NCBI GenBank assembly: GCA_017440575.1
Contig: JAFSGY010000074.1
Span: 1 to 59,831 of the forward strand
Length of the DNA stretch: 59,831 nucleotides
DNA from: Lachnospiraceae bacterium
Lineage (GTDB): Bacteria > Bacillota > Clostridia > Lachnospirales > Lachnospiraceae
Direction: 5' to 3'
In this document: positions 15,902 to 25,678 of the stretch, in pieces
Layout: each line of letters opens with the position of its first letter
Position numbering within the stretch: the stretch's first letter is position 1
Translations under genes and position numbers: made by a program
The notes under the pieces: model-generated
Told to the model about the DNA's origin: nothing
The model's input: the letters and a program-made list of their open reading frames with translations, nothing else
Database searches by the model: none

Positions 15902-16609
15902 ATGAAGTACGAAAATGAAATGGAAATTGATGTAGGAAGATGCCTCAGAGCACTCGTGAAAAAGTGGTGGTTTATGGCTGTTATGGCTGTACTGTTCGGT
16001 ATCATCGGTCTGGCTCTTACATTGGATAAGGCAGAGGATATCTATGAAGCAACATCTACTGTATATGGTATGTCAGCGGAGTCTTACAGCTACACACAGG
16101 TCGGTGTCAGTGCGATGAATGATTATGTAGATATCGCAACATCCATGAAGGTGTGTGAAAGAGCGGTTCTGTTAATGGGATCTGCGAATGTTACAGGTGA
16201 GGATGTCCAGAAGGCGACGACAGTGTCATTAGGAGGAAAAGAAAGTAAGTCTTCAACAACTGTAAAAGCAGATTCTACAATCATGACAATAAAGTGTGAA
16301 TCAAGCAATCCGGTAGAAGCTATGGAAATGTCTCAGGCTGTAGCAGAAGCATTTGTAATGGAAATGGAAAATATCTTAGGAAATGAAGCAGTTCGAATCT
16401 TGGATAAACCATATGCATATAAGCTTGCGTTTGATGCAACACAGAATCAGTGGATGATAAGAATTGTGGCATTTTTGTTTGGCGGTGTATTCGCAGCTGC
16501 AATCATCGTATTTGGTGAAATCTTTGATACGAAGGCAAGAACGATTAGAGAGTGTTCACTGAGAGAAGAGCTTCCTGTTATCGGTGTAATTCCGATGTCA
16601 AAGGAATAA
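15902..16609 (+). CDS. Wzz-family polysaccharide co-polymerase (CpsC/CapA type)
   Basis: The 235-aa membrane protein has two transmembrane helices (about 22-41 and 187-205) around an extracellular domain and a cytoplasmic tail (about 206-235). This is the Gram-positive Wzz/CpsC layout, in which the protein sets chain length and activates the partner BY-kinase encoded next door. Only 12 bases separate it from that gene. AAGGTAAGAAAAA gives the ribosome site. It is the first gene of the polysaccharide locus. Confidence 0.88.
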   Translation: MKYENEMEIDVGRCLRALVKKWWFMAVMAVLFGIIGLALTLDKAEDIYEATSTVYGMSAESYSYTQVGVSAMNDYVDIATSMKVCERAVLLMGSANVTGEDVQKATTVSLGGKESKSSTTVKADSTIMTIKCESSNPVEAMEMSQAVAEAFVMEMENILGNEAVRILDKPYAYKLAFDATQNQWMIRIVAFLFGGVFAAAIIVFGEIFDTKARTIRECSLREELPVIGVIPMSKE

Positions 16610-16621
16610 GGAGGAACTAAG

Positions 16622-17344
16622 ATGAAGTTGGATATTTATAAGAATAAAGATTATAAATTAAATGATGCCTTTGATCAGGCTGTTATGAACATTCATATTC
16701 AGAGAGAGAAGAAGGGGTATAAGAGCTTTACCATCTGTAGCTGTGAACCGGGAGATGGTTCTACAACAGTGGCAATCAATCTGGCGGCAGGACTCGCATC
16801 TTCAGGATGGAAGACTGTGTTGGTTGATGGAGATATGCGTAAGAAAAATATGTTCAAGAGATTAAATGAAGAAACAACCATGGGACTTTCCAATTATCTG
16901 AATGAACAGGTAAATATGGATGAAATCATCTATGAAACTACGACAGAAATGCTTTCCTATATTCCATGTGGAGATTTAACGAATAATCCGGTCAGACTGC
17001 TTTGCTCTATGAAAATGGATGAGGCAAAGAAAGCATTAGAGGAAAGATTCGATTTTATTATCTTTGACATGCCGGCGTTGAACGCGGCGATGGATGCCAA
17101 TGTGGTAGCAGTAAAGTCTGATGCATGTATTCTAGTAGTGGCTTCCGGAGAGACTTCCAAGAAAGGTCTTGAAAATGCGGTAAGAACATTAGAAGCAGAG
17201 GATGCAAATCTGTTAGGCGTAATCGTAAATAAGACAGATATGGATGAATATAAGAGATATCGTAGAGATTTCGATTATTTCAAAAAAGAACGATATGCAG
17301 ATAATGCAAAGTTTGCGATGAAGAATAAGAAAAAGAAAGCATAG
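16622..17344 (+). CDS. BY-kinase-like protein (CpsD/CapB family) with altered P-loop
   Basis: The 240-aa protein has the Mrp/MinD-like fold of bacterial tyrosine kinases that pair with CpsC-type proteins. Walker A' (VLVDGDMRK, about 67-75) and Walker B (FIIFDMP) are present, and a Tyr-rich tail (YKRYRRDFDYFKKERY) resembles the autophosphorylation cluster. The Walker A segment, however, reads PGDGSTT (43-49), where the family has PGEGKST: the phosphate-binding Lys is Ser47. Either ATP is bound in another way or this is a kinase-dead regulator. GGAGG precedes the start. Confidence 0.85.
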   Translation: MKLDIYKNKDYKLNDAFDQAVMNIHIQREKKGYKSFTICSCEPGDGSTTVAINLAAGLASSGWKTVLVDGDMRKKNMFKRLNEETTMGLSNYLNEQVNMDEIIYETTTEMLSYIPCGDLTNNPVRLLCSMKMDEAKKALEERFDFIIFDMPALNAAMDANVVAVKSDACILVVASGETSKKGLENAVRTLEAEDANLLGVIVNKTDMDEYKRYRRDFDYFKKERYADNAKFAMKNKKKKA

Positions 17345-17345
17345 G

Positions 17346-18269
17346 ATGGATAAAGATATGAAGAAGAAATTGAAAAGTATTTGTCTTGGTATTCTGCTGA
17401 TGTGTAGTCTGTGTTTTCAGAATGCAGATGTGTATGCGACTCAGATTGCCAGTGCAGACTCAGCAGTAGTTGATATTGAAACATATGAGGTAGTAGAGGG
17501 AACCTTGAATCCTGGTGAACAGATTACGCTGAAGCTTAGAGTAAAGAATAATAGTGATATATCAGATGCGAATAATACCGTAGTGACATTTGAATCTGCA
17601 AATGGGGCACTCGCTCCGGTATATGGAGATGATAACCAGATCTTCATCGGTACAGTTCCAGCAGGACAGACAATTGATGTGGTGGTAGATGCAGTTGTGA
17701 ATCCACAGTACAAAGCAGATGCTGCACAGATGAAGTGCTATTTCAACTACGTATCCGGTGTAGTGGCACTTAGTAATGCAGTAGTCATTAACATTCCAAC
17801 TAACGTATCCGGTAACCTGACAGCAGAGGCAGTTACTGTTGCAGAGAATGCTACTGTTGGTGTGAATTCCTTGGTAAGTATCCGATGCAAGAATAACGGC
17901 ACAACAGCGATTACGGATGCAAAGCTTGTAATAACAGGAGCTGTACAGGAAGAGAGCAGAGAAATCTTACTTCCTTCGATTGGTGCAGGAAAGACGATTG
18001 CAGAAGACTGCTATGTAAAGTTCACAGGAGCAGGAATGCAGGAAGTAAAGGTAGAGCTTCAATATACAGATTCTAAAGAAAATGTGTGTATGGTGAACGG
18101 TGGAAACCATAAAGTAAATGTAATCGAAAATATGACAGGAACAGATTATGATGCAGTCGTTGAGCAGGTAGAGGGAGTAAGCTCGATGGTGCTGAAGGTA
18201 GTACTGTTAGCAGCAGCGGTATGTATGATTATTGGGGTAATACTTGGATATTTCAGAAAACGTCGCTAA
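17346..18269 (+). CDS. Secreted, membrane-anchored beta-sandwich protein of the polysaccharide locus
   Basis: The 307-aa protein has a signal peptide (about 5-32), two tandem beta-sandwich-like segments resembling CARDB/DUF11-type domains (about 40-150 and 155-265), and a C-terminal transmembrane helix followed by FRKRR. It should stand outside the membrane. A start at 17358 (MKKKLK) is also possible, with AGGATGG upstream. It begins one base after the BY-kinase-like gene ends, so it is likely part of the same chain-length control unit. The exact role is unknown. Confidence 0.7.
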   Translation: MDKDMKKKLKSICLGILLMCSLCFQNADVYATQIASADSAVVDIETYEVVEGTLNPGEQITLKLRVKNNSDISDANNTVVTFESANGALAPVYGDDNQIFIGTVPAGQTIDVVVDAVVNPQYKADAAQMKCYFNYVSGVVALSNAVVINIPTNVSGNLTAEAVTVAENATVGVNSLVSIRCKNNGTTAITDAKLVITGAVQEESREILLPSIGAGKTIAEDCYVKFTGAGMQEVKVELQYTDSKENVCMVNGGNHKVNVIENMTGTDYDAVVEQVEGVSSMVLKVVLLAAAVCMIIGVILGYFRKRR

Positions 18270-18343
18270 TCGATAATGGGATGTATAGAAAAAGAGAATA
18301 GGGTTTATTGAGAGAGAAAAGAGAGAATGAGGGAGGACGCTTT

Positions 18344-19540
18344 ATGAAAATTGCAATGATTGGTCACAAGAGAATACCATCAAGAGAAGGCGGAGTAGAA
18401 ATCGTAGTAGAGCAGCTGGCAGAAAGAATGGTTGCAAAGGGACATGATGTATACTGCTATAATCGTAAGGGACATCATGTATCTGGTGACAAGGATAATG
18501 ACTTGGAAGAGGTTAAGCTTTACAAGGGAATCCATATTATCACAACACCAACCTTTGAGAAAAAGAGTCTGAATGCATTCGTATATTCTGTACTGGCAAC
18601 AGCACATGCAGTGTTTCAGAAGTATGATGTCATTCATTTCCATGCATCCGGATCGTGTGCGATGATTCCATTGGCAAAGCTGTTTGGAAAGCACACAGTA
18701 GCAACGATTCATGGGCTTGACAGCCAGAGAGCAAAGTGGGGCGGATTCGCTTCTAGGTATTTACAGTTTGGTGAGAAGATGGCTGCAAAGTATGCAGATG
18801 AGTTAATCGTATTATCGGAAGGAAATCATAAGTATTTCAAGGATATGTATGACAGAAATGCTACCTTGATTCCAAATGGAATAGACCCGCAGGAAATCAA
18901 AGAAGCGAAGCTTATCTTAGAAAGATATGGCTTGCAGAGAAAGAGCTACATCTTATTCCTTGCCAGAATCGTTCCTGAAAAAGGACTTCATTATCTAATA
19001 GAAGCATTCAAGGATATCGAAACAGACAAGAAGCTCTGTATCGTAGGAGGAACTTCACACTCTGACGAATATGTAGAACAGGTAGTGAAAATGGCAGAGG
19101 AAGATGACAGAATCATGTTCCTCGGCTTCCAGCAGGGAGAGGCATTACAGGAATTATTCAGTAATGCATATCTCTATGTACTGCCAAGTGATGTAGAAGG
19201 AATGCCAATCTCTTTATTAGAAGCAATGAGCTATGGAAACTGCTGTGTCGTAAGTGACATTGTAGAAAATGCTTCTGTAGTAGAAGACAAGGGAGTAACC
19301 TTCAAAAAGGGAAATGTGGAAAGTCTCAAGAGTGAATTAAAGAATCTTCTGGAAGATGAAAGAATCGTACATATGTTAAAGAAAGAAGCAAGACCATTCA
19401 TTACTGCAAAGTATAATTGGGATGAGATTGTGGATAAGACGTTGCAGTTGTATGAGAAACCAATACCAGTGAAGAAGAAAGAAAAACAAACAACGGAAAA
19501 ACAGGGAGAAGATAAGAGTTATGAACATATTGCTAGTTAA
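18344..19540 (+). CDS. Family 4 glycosyltransferase
   Basis: The 398-aa GT-B enzyme has an N-terminal acceptor domain beginning MKIAMIGHKRIPSREGGVE and a C-terminal nucleotide-sugar domain with the E-x7-E type motif EGMPISLLEAM. It transfers a sugar from a nucleotide donor to the growing lipid-linked oligosaccharide in the cytoplasm. I chose 18344 because GGGAGGACGCTTT precedes it; an in-frame ATG at 18308 is less likely. Its end overlaps the next glycosyltransferase gene by 20 bases. The sugar specificity cannot be read from the sequence. Confidence 0.9.
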   Translation: MKIAMIGHKRIPSREGGVEIVVEQLAERMVAKGHDVYCYNRKGHHVSGDKDNDLEEVKLYKGIHIITTPTFEKKSLNAFVYSVLATAHAVFQKYDVIHFHASGSCAMIPLAKLFGKHTVATIHGLDSQRAKWGGFASRYLQFGEKMAAKYADELIVLSEGNHKYFKDMYDRNATLIPNGIDPQEIKEAKLILERYGLQRKSYILFLARIVPEKGLHYLIEAFKDIETDKKLCIVGGTSHSDEYVEQVVKMAEEDDRIMFLGFQQGEALQELFSNAYLYVLPSDVEGMPISLLEAMSYGNCCVVSDIVENASVVEDKGVTFKKGNVESLKSELKNLLEDERIVHMLKKEARPFITAKYNWDEIVDKTLQLYEKPIPVKKKEKQTTEKQGEDKSYEHIAS

Positions 19541-20720
19541 TAAGTTCTTATATCCAAATGGAGGATCTGAAACATATATTTTCAAATTAGGAGAATATTT
19601 GATGTCTCAGGGACATCAGGTTCAGTACTTTGGAATGGAGCATGAGGGTAGATGTGTTGGAAATCGTGTAAATGCATACACATCTGATATGGATTTTCAT
19701 GGTGGAAGTAAGCTTAGCAAATTAACATATCCGATTAAGACAATCTATTCAACAGAGGCAAGAAAAAAAATTCGTTTGGTGTTAGATGATTTTCAGCCGG
19801 ACGTAGTACATTTGAATAATTTCAATTATCAGCTGACACCATCTATCATATTAGAAGTAAAGAAGTATGAAAAGGATACGAAGCGTAAAGTAAAAATCGT
19901 ATTTACAGCGCATGATTATCAGTTGGTATGTCCGAATCATATGATGAACAATCCAAATACGCATGAAAACTGTGAGAAGTGTGGAACTGGAAAGTTCCTG
20001 AACTGTACGAAGGGAAAATGTATTCATGGTTCAACTGCGAAGAGTGCAATTGGTACATTAGAAGCTACTTATTGGAAAATCCGTAAAACTTATCGTTATA
20101 TTGATACTATTATTTGTTGTAGCGAATTCTTAAAAACAAAAATGGATTTGAATCCTTTATTCCAAACGAAAACAGTAGCGTTACATAACTTTATCGAGCG
20201 ACCAGAAGATAAAATGGTAGAGAAAAAAGATTATGTATTATACTTTGGTAGATTCTCTGAGGAAAAAGGAATTGGGACTTTGATTCAAGTATGTAAGGAG
20301 TTACCGGATGTTAACTTTATCTTCGCTGGTACAGGACCTTTAGAGGAGCAGTTAGCAGGTATTGCAAATATTAAAAATGTTGGTTTCCAAAAGGGAGAAG
20401 CGTTAGAGACTCTGATTCGTGAGGCAAGATTCAGTATTTACCCTTCAGAGTGGTACGAAAACTGTCCGTTTTCCGTTATGGAGTCGCAGATGTATGGTAC
20501 ACCGGTAATTGGTGCAAGAATCGGTGGTATTCCTGAGTTGATTGAAGAAAATAAGACTGGCTTACTGTATGAGAGTGGAAATAAGGATGAACTGAAATCA
20601 AAAATAAAACAGTTATGGGAAAATGAAGAGCTTGCTAAGCAGTATCATGAGAACTGTAAAAATATTCGTTATGATTCCATTCAGGAGTATGTAACAAAAT
20701 TAATGAAATACTATAAATAA
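19521..20720 (+). CDS. Family 4 glycosyltransferase with Cys-rich insert
   Basis: The 399-aa GT-B glycosyltransferase has N-terminal FLYPNGGSETYIFKLGEYL, a Cys-rich segment in the first domain (CPNHMM...CEKCGTG...CTKGKC, about 136-170) that probably binds a metal or forms a local lock, and a donor domain with the motif CPFSVMESQMYGTPV. It overlaps the preceding glycosyltransferase gene and should act on the same oligosaccharide. The Cys-rich insert is seen in some family 4 enzymes of polysaccharide loci. Confidence 0.88.
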   Translation: MNILLVNKFLYPNGGSETYIFKLGEYLMSQGHQVQYFGMEHEGRCVGNRVNAYTSDMDFHGGSKLSKLTYPIKTIYSTEARKKIRLVLDDFQPDVVHLNNFNYQLTPSIILEVKKYEKDTKRKVKIVFTAHDYQLVCPNHMMNNPNTHENCEKCGTGKFLNCTKGKCIHGSTAKSAIGTLEATYWKIRKTYRYIDTIICCSEFLKTKMDLNPLFQTKTVALHNFIERPEDKMVEKKDYVLYFGRFSEEKGIGTLIQVCKELPDVNFIFAGTGPLEEQLAGIANIKNVGFQKGEALETLIREARFSIYPSEWYENCPFSVMESQMYGTPVIGARIGGIPELIEENKTGLLYESGNKDELKSKIKQLWENEELAKQYHENCKNIRYDSIQEYVTKLMKYYK

Positions 20721-20745
20721 AGTAAATGAAAAGAGGAACAAAATT

Positions 20746-21918
20746 ATGAAGAAATTAAATGGTACAGTTATTGTAACTTATAGATGTAACGCAAGATGTA
20801 ATATGTGTAATCGATACAAATGTCCTTCTAAGCCAGAAGAAGAAATATCTTTAGAGACAATTAAGAAGCTTCCACAGATGTATTTTACAAACATCACCGG
20901 TGGTGAGCCATTCATTCGTACTGATTTGAAGGATATCGTAAGAGAGCTTTACAAGAAGAGTGATCGAATTGTTATCTCTACAAATGGTTTCTTCACAGAC
21001 AGAATCGTAGACTTATGTAAGGAATTCCCTAACATCGGTATTCGTATCTCTATCGAAGGATTAGAGGAAACAAATAATAAGATTCGTGGATTAGAGGATG
21101 GATTCAACCGTGGCTATACTACATTAAAGAAGTTAGTGGAAATGGGAATGCAGGATGTTGGATTCGGTATGACAGTTCAGGATGCAAATGCAAAGGACTT
21201 AGTTGCATTATATAAGCTTTCAGATGAAATGAACATGGAGTTTGCAACAGCTTCTTTACATAATTCATTCTACTTCGTAGAGGCAAAGAACATCATCAAA
21301 GATCGTATGATGGTTGCTCAGGAATTTGAAAATTTGATTAACGAGCTGTTAAAGTCAAAGTCTCCTAAGAAATGGTTCAGAGCATATTTCAACCATGGTC
21401 TGATTAACTACATCTTTGGTCAGAAGAGATTACTTCCTTGTGATATGGCTTTCGATACTTTCTTCATCGATCCATATGGTGATGTTATGCCATGTAATGG
21501 TACAAAGAATAAGGAAGTTATGGGTAACTTAAATGAAGCTGCTACATGGGAAGAACTCTGGGAGTCAGAACAGGCTGAGCGAGTAAGAAATACCGTAAGA
21601 CACTGTGACAGAGACTGCTGGATGATTGGTTCTGTATCTCCTGCTATGCATAAATATATCTGGAAACCAGTTTTATGGGTAGTTAAGCATAAGTTCCTTA
21701 ACTTCTACAAGTCAAAGAAGTATTCTATGTTTGAGAATAAGATTGTATGTGACTACAAAGAAGGTAAGGTTACAAAAGAGGAACTTGACAAGTGTTCAAC
21801 TTGTGATATGAATTGTGTTGTTAATGATGGTCTGTCAGAGGCTTCTAAGGAAGTATTAAAGACAATGTCAGGTGAAGAAATTGTTGATAGAGATATTGCA
21901 GCACAGATGAGTAGATAA
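20746..21918 (+). CDS. Radical SAM/SPASM-type protein in the polysaccharide locus
   Basis: The 390-aa protein has the radical SAM cluster motif C14-x3-C18-x2-C21 at its very start and the usual GGEPF motif for SAM binding. A Cys-containing C-terminal region resembles a SPASM/twitch domain (LPCDMAFDTFFIDPYGDVMPC, then HCDRDC and CSTCDMNC), implying one or more extra Fe-S clusters. The reaction is unknown. The neighbours suggest it modifies a sugar or a lipid-linked intermediate, since no precursor peptide is nearby. Its codon use matches the preceding genes rather than the AT-richer genes that follow. Confidence 0.85.
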   Translation: MKKLNGTVIVTYRCNARCNMCNRYKCPSKPEEEISLETIKKLPQMYFTNITGGEPFIRTDLKDIVRELYKKSDRIVISTNGFFTDRIVDLCKEFPNIGIRISIEGLEETNNKIRGLEDGFNRGYTTLKKLVEMGMQDVGFGMTVQDANAKDLVALYKLSDEMNMEFATASLHNSFYFVEAKNIIKDRMMVAQEFENLINELLKSKSPKKWFRAYFNHGLINYIFGQKRLLPCDMAFDTFFIDPYGDVMPCNGTKNKEVMGNLNEAATWEELWESEQAERVRNTVRHCDRDCWMIGSVSPAMHKYIWKPVLWVVKHKFLNFYKSKKYSMFENKIVCDYKEGKVTKEELDKCSTCDMNCVVNDGLSEASKEVLKTMSGEEIVDRDIAAQMSR

Positions 21919-21927
21919 GGGATAACT

Positions 21928-23037
21928 ATGAATATAGCAGTAATTACGAGACATGCGATAACAAATTATGGTTCATTATTGCAAGCCTTTGCAACACAAA
22001 AAGTAATTGAAGATTTGGGACATAACTGTGAAATTATTGATTATGTTAGAGATGATGAGTCATATTTTAAGCATGAAGTCACTCTTCTTAAAAGAAAAAG
22101 TGATTGGTACAATAATGTTTTTAAAAGAATAATATATTTAGCTTTACGCCAGCCAGAAAGTATTTTGGCTGGACGTAAATTTGCGAAAGAACAAAAAAAG
22201 TATTTGAAATTAACCAAAAGATATACATCTGAACAACAATTGAAGGAAAATAAACCTAAAGCGGATGCCTATATTACAGGAAGTGATCAGGTATGGGGAC
22301 CAGTTGCAGATGGAACTTATGATAGTGTATATTGTTTGTCGTTTACAAATGATGCTGATAGACGATTAGCTTATGCTGCGAGTTTTGGTCGAACAGAAAT
22401 GACACAGGAATTAGAAGCGTATTACTATAACTGGTTGAAAAAATATGAAAGTGTTGCAGTAAGGGAAGATAGTGCAGTAGAGTTATTAAGCAAAATGGAC
22501 ATTTATGCTAAGCAGGTACTTGATCCAACGTTGTTGCTTGACTCAAAGTTCTGGGACAAATATCTAATGCCGATAAAGCATGAAAAATATGTATTAGTTT
22601 ATCAGCTACATAATGATAAGAAATTAGGTGAATATGCAAAGAAAGTAGCAGAAATCAAAGGGCTACCGCTTATAAGAATATCAGCTTCGTTACATCAAAT
22701 ATCTCGTTCGGGAAAGTTTGTGTGGTGCCCAAAGATAGGTGAATTTTTATCGTATATAAAAAATGCAGAATGTATGATTACAGATTCCTTTCATGGAACA
22801 GCATTTGCTATAAATTTTAATACGCCGTTTGTAGAAGTATTACCCAATAATAATACGGGAACAAGAAATATGAGCATTTTAAAATTAACAGGATTATCTG
22901 GTCGTATTTTGAAGAATGATGAAGATGTTTACTTGGCGAGCGAAAAAGTTGATTTTACATATGCGAATAAGGTTATTGAGAAAAGAAGAGAAGAATCAAA
23001 AGCTGTATTAGCTAGAATGATACAGCTGAATAAATAA
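21928..23037 (+). CDS. Polysaccharide pyruvyl transferase family protein
   Basis: The 369-aa protein has the family signature ITNYGSLLQAFATQKVIEDLG near the N-terminus, a central TGSDQVWGP and the late ITDSFHGTAFA segment. Members (CsaB-like) put a ketal-linked pyruvate on sugars using phosphoenolpyruvate, which adds negative charge to the polymer. Ten bases follow the radical SAM gene. A second family member lies at 26597. From here the DNA becomes more AT-rich. Confidence 0.85.
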   Translation: MNIAVITRHAITNYGSLLQAFATQKVIEDLGHNCEIIDYVRDDESYFKHEVTLLKRKSDWYNNVFKRIIYLALRQPESILAGRKFAKEQKKYLKLTKRYTSEQQLKENKPKADAYITGSDQVWGPVADGTYDSVYCLSFTNDADRRLAYAASFGRTEMTQELEAYYYNWLKKYESVAVREDSAVELLSKMDIYAKQVLDPTLLLDSKFWDKYLMPIKHEKYVLVYQLHNDKKLGEYAKKVAEIKGLPLIRISASLHQISRSGKFVWCPKIGEFLSYIKNAECMITDSFHGTAFAINFNTPFVEVLPNNNTGTRNMSILKLTGLSGRILKNDEDVYLASEKVDFTYANKVIEKRREESKAVLARMIQLNK

Positions 23038-23047
23038 GAGGGATTTT

Positions 23048-23977
23048 ATGCAGGACTTAATATCAGTTATTGTACCAATATATAAAGTTGAAAAGTATTT
23101 GAATAAGTGTGTTGATGGGATAATAAATCAGACATATACAAACTTGGAGATTATTTTGGTTGATGATGGAACGCCAGATAATTGTGGAGCAATATGTGAT
23201 GAATATGCTGAGAAAGATTCTAGAATTAAAGTTATTCATAAAAGTAATGGTGGATTATCTGATGCTAGAAATGTGGCAATTGATATTATGCAAGGTAAAT
23301 ATGTTACATTCATTGACAGTGATGATTATATTGGAACGGAGTATATTCAATGCATGTATGAAGCACTGAAAAATACAGATTCAGATCTTGCCATATGTGA
23401 GTATGCATATGTTCGTGAAGATGGAACTATGATAAATAGACCTTGCAACAATAAGAAAGTCCAAGTGTTTAATCAAGAAAGGGCATTATATGAATTGCTT
23501 AATATGAAAAAATATTCTAATTCGGCTTGGGGAAAGTTATATAAGTCAGAACATTTCTCTGATGTGAGATATCCGAAAGGAAGGCTGTATGAGGATGTAC
23601 CTACAACATATAAGCTTTTTATGAAATCTGCTAAGATAGCATTTTGTGCAAATGTACAGTATTACTATTTATTCCGTGAGGCTGCAATTTCTAAACAGAA
23701 ATTTACTCCGGCAAGAATGGATGGTGTGATTTTTGCAGAGGAAATGGTCAAGGAAGTAACAAATAAGTATCCTAGTCTAAAAAAAATAGGAGAATGTAGA
23801 CTGTTTGATGCATATTATTCAGTACATATTTTGTTGGCAGGAGTGGTTAGTGATAATCAAAGTATTAGCCAAGAGATATATATGAAAATTAAAGAACTAT
23901 GTAGACGAGTTTTTTTGTATCATGAAAGTGGTATCAAAAGAAAAATGCAAATTGTTGCGTTTGTGTTAAATAAATAA
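23048..23977 (+). CDS. Family 2 glycosyltransferase
   Basis: The 309-aa GT-A enzyme starts with VIVPIYKVEKYLNKCVDGI, has LVDDGTPD (37-44) for the nucleotide and the DSDD metal-binding motif at 90-93. It adds one sugar to the lipid-linked repeat unit on the cytoplasmic side. No transmembrane segment is evident. It lies between a pyruvyl transferase gene and the polymerase gene. The donor sugar is unknown. Confidence 0.9.
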   Translation: MQDLISVIVPIYKVEKYLNKCVDGIINQTYTNLEIILVDDGTPDNCGAICDEYAEKDSRIKVIHKSNGGLSDARNVAIDIMQGKYVTFIDSDDYIGTEYIQCMYEALKNTDSDLAICEYAYVREDGTMINRPCNNKKVQVFNQERALYELLNMKKYSNSAWGKLYKSEHFSDVRYPKGRLYEDVPTTYKLFMKSAKIAFCANVQYYYLFREAAISKQKFTPARMDGVIFAEEMVKEVTNKYPSLKKIGECRLFDAYYSVHILLAGVVSDNQSISQEIYMKIKELCRRVFLYHESGIKRKMQIVAFVLNK

Positions 23978-23993
23978 TTTTGGAGTTGTAGCA

Positions 23994-25136
23994 ATGTATT
24001 TATACCTTATTTTCAATGTTGGAGTGTTTATATCATCCCTGATGACAGAAGGGGTTTTTATTAAAATCAAAATAAGTAAAAGATTTACAGATATATTTTA
24101 TTATATGTGGTGTTGTGTATTGTTATTTTTCTCTGCATTTAGATATGGAATAGGTACGGATTATTATACATATTTGAATATATATGATAATGCGTTGACG
24201 GAAGAATTTGATTTTAATTTATTTGTATATATTATTAAGTTTTTGCGACAGATGAATTTGCCATTTCAAATAATAATTATTGTGGCATCTTGCTTGTTTT
24301 TAATACCAATGATGTATTTAATTTATAAAATCAATTATCAATATAAGTTTTTTTCATTGGGAATACTTATTGGCTTTTCGTATTATGTATATAGCTATAA
24401 CATTTTTAGGCAATATTCAGCTATAGGTCTACTGCTTCTATTTTTCTATTTTTATTATCAGACAAATAAAAAAATATGGTTAGTAACTATGATATTACCT
24501 ATATTAATTCATCCATCATCAGTGGTTCCAATAGTATTATATTGGATAGTTAATAAGACAAAATTTGGTTATAAAAAATTAAGAAATATTTCGCTTTTGT
24601 TTATTGTACTTTTTATGGTAATACCGCAATCGGTGGCAACTCAAATTGTAAAATGTGTGATGGGTACATTTGCAACAGGGATTTATTCGGCCTATGCGAC
24701 TACGCAAGATGCTAGTTTTTTGGTTAGAATCTATTATCAATCTATGGAGTTCATTCCTAAAGTGTTAATTATACCTTGTTTACTTATGCTACCTAAACTT
24801 ATTTGTTCGTATGAAAATGACGAAGAAAAAATTTTTAATCAAGTATTGGCAAAAATCTATTTTTTTTATTTTTTATTAATGGCGTTCAAATTCGGCTCGG
24901 AAATAGTTTCAAGATTTATGACATATTTTGCCATAGTAGGTATTTTTGTGATACCGCAGGCATTTAATTATGTCGATTTGAATAGTCGTAGTTCTATTTC
25001 TTTAAAGAGATGGATTGTGCGATTATGTGGGGTAGGTATTATTTTAGTGTCTGTATACTATCAGATTATATGGATGAATTCAAATGCCTGTGCAGCATAT
25101 CCTTATGTCAGTATATTTAGTAGGAGTATAGATTGA
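23994..25136 (+). CDS. EpsG/Wzy-like polysaccharide polymerase
   Basis: The 380-aa integral membrane protein has about ten hydrophobic segments. It begins with a membrane helix, then FRYGIGTDYYTYL, a segment typical of EpsG-type polymerases, and has a loop with FGSEIVSRFMTYF later. Such proteins link repeat units at the outer face of the membrane in the Wzx/Wzy pathway. Its end overlaps the acetyltransferase gene by four bases. Low sequence conservation is normal for this family. Confidence 0.82.
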   Translation: MYLYLIFNVGVFISSLMTEGVFIKIKISKRFTDIFYYMWCCVLLFFSAFRYGIGTDYYTYLNIYDNALTEEFDFNLFVYIIKFLRQMNLPFQIIIIVASCLFLIPMMYLIYKINYQYKFFSLGILIGFSYYVYSYNIFRQYSAIGLLLLFFYFYYQTNKKIWLVTMILPILIHPSSVVPIVLYWIVNKTKFGYKKLRNISLLFIVLFMVIPQSVATQIVKCVMGTFATGIYSAYATTQDASFLVRIYYQSMEFIPKVLIIPCLLMLPKLICSYENDEEKIFNQVLAKIYFFYFLLMAFKFGSEIVSRFMTYFAIVGIFVIPQAFNYVDLNSRSSISLKRWIVRLCGVGIILVSVYYQIIWMNSNACAAYPYVSIFSRSID

Positions 25137-25678
25137 TGATAAAAGATAGAGTAGAAAAAAAAAGAGTACATGAAATAGAAAAGAAAAATTATGGTATATA
25201 TTCAAAGAGTGATATGATAAAATTATTTTTCTTATCGGATCATAACTATTTATTGTGGAAGTATTCAGAATATTTAAGAAATACAGAGTATTATTATAAT
25301 GTAGGAAATACGATATTATATCAATATTATCAAAGAAAGAAGAATAAGTTAGGTTCTAAATTAGGAATTACAATGTGGCATAATGTTGCGGATGAGGGAT
25401 TGCATATTTGGCATTATGGAAGTGTAATTGTTAATGGACATGCAAAACTGGGTAAAAATTGTCAGTTGCATGGAGAAAATTGCATAGGTAATAAAGGAGA
25501 TTTTGATAAAAAAGCTCCTGTTCTCGGTGATAATGTGGATGTTGGTGTTGGAGCAAAGATTATTGGCGATGTGTACATAGCAAACAATGTAAAAATAGGT
25601 GCAAACGCAGTTGTGACAAAATCGTGTTATAGAGAGGGAGCTGTGTTAGTAGGCGTACCAGCAAAGGAGATAAAATGA
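25133..25678 (+). CDS. Serine acetyltransferase-like hexapeptide-repeat enzyme
   Basis: The 181-aa protein has a helical N-terminal half and a left-handed beta-helix C-terminal half with the pattern of serine O-acetyltransferases (LGKNCQLHGENCIGNKG, then APVLGDNVDVGVGAKIIGDV). In this locus it most likely O- or N-acetylates a sugar rather than free serine. It overlaps both neighbours by four bases, so polymerase, acetyltransferase and the next glycosyltransferase are tightly coupled. Confidence 0.85.
   Translation: MMIKDRVEKKRVHEIEKKNYGIYSKSDMIKLFFLSDHNYLLWKYSEYLRNTEYYYNVGNTILYQYYQRKKNKLGSKLGITMWHNVADEGLHIWHYGSVIVNGHAKLGKNCQLHGENCIGNKGDFDKKAPVLGDNVDVGVGAKIIGDVYIANNVKIGANAVVTKSCYREGAVLVGVPAKEIK

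Noticed and set aside
20746-21918. RiPP-modifying radical SAM enzyme
   Set aside because: A SPASM-type domain fits such enzymes, but no precursor peptide or recognition domain is near, and all neighbours are glycan genes.
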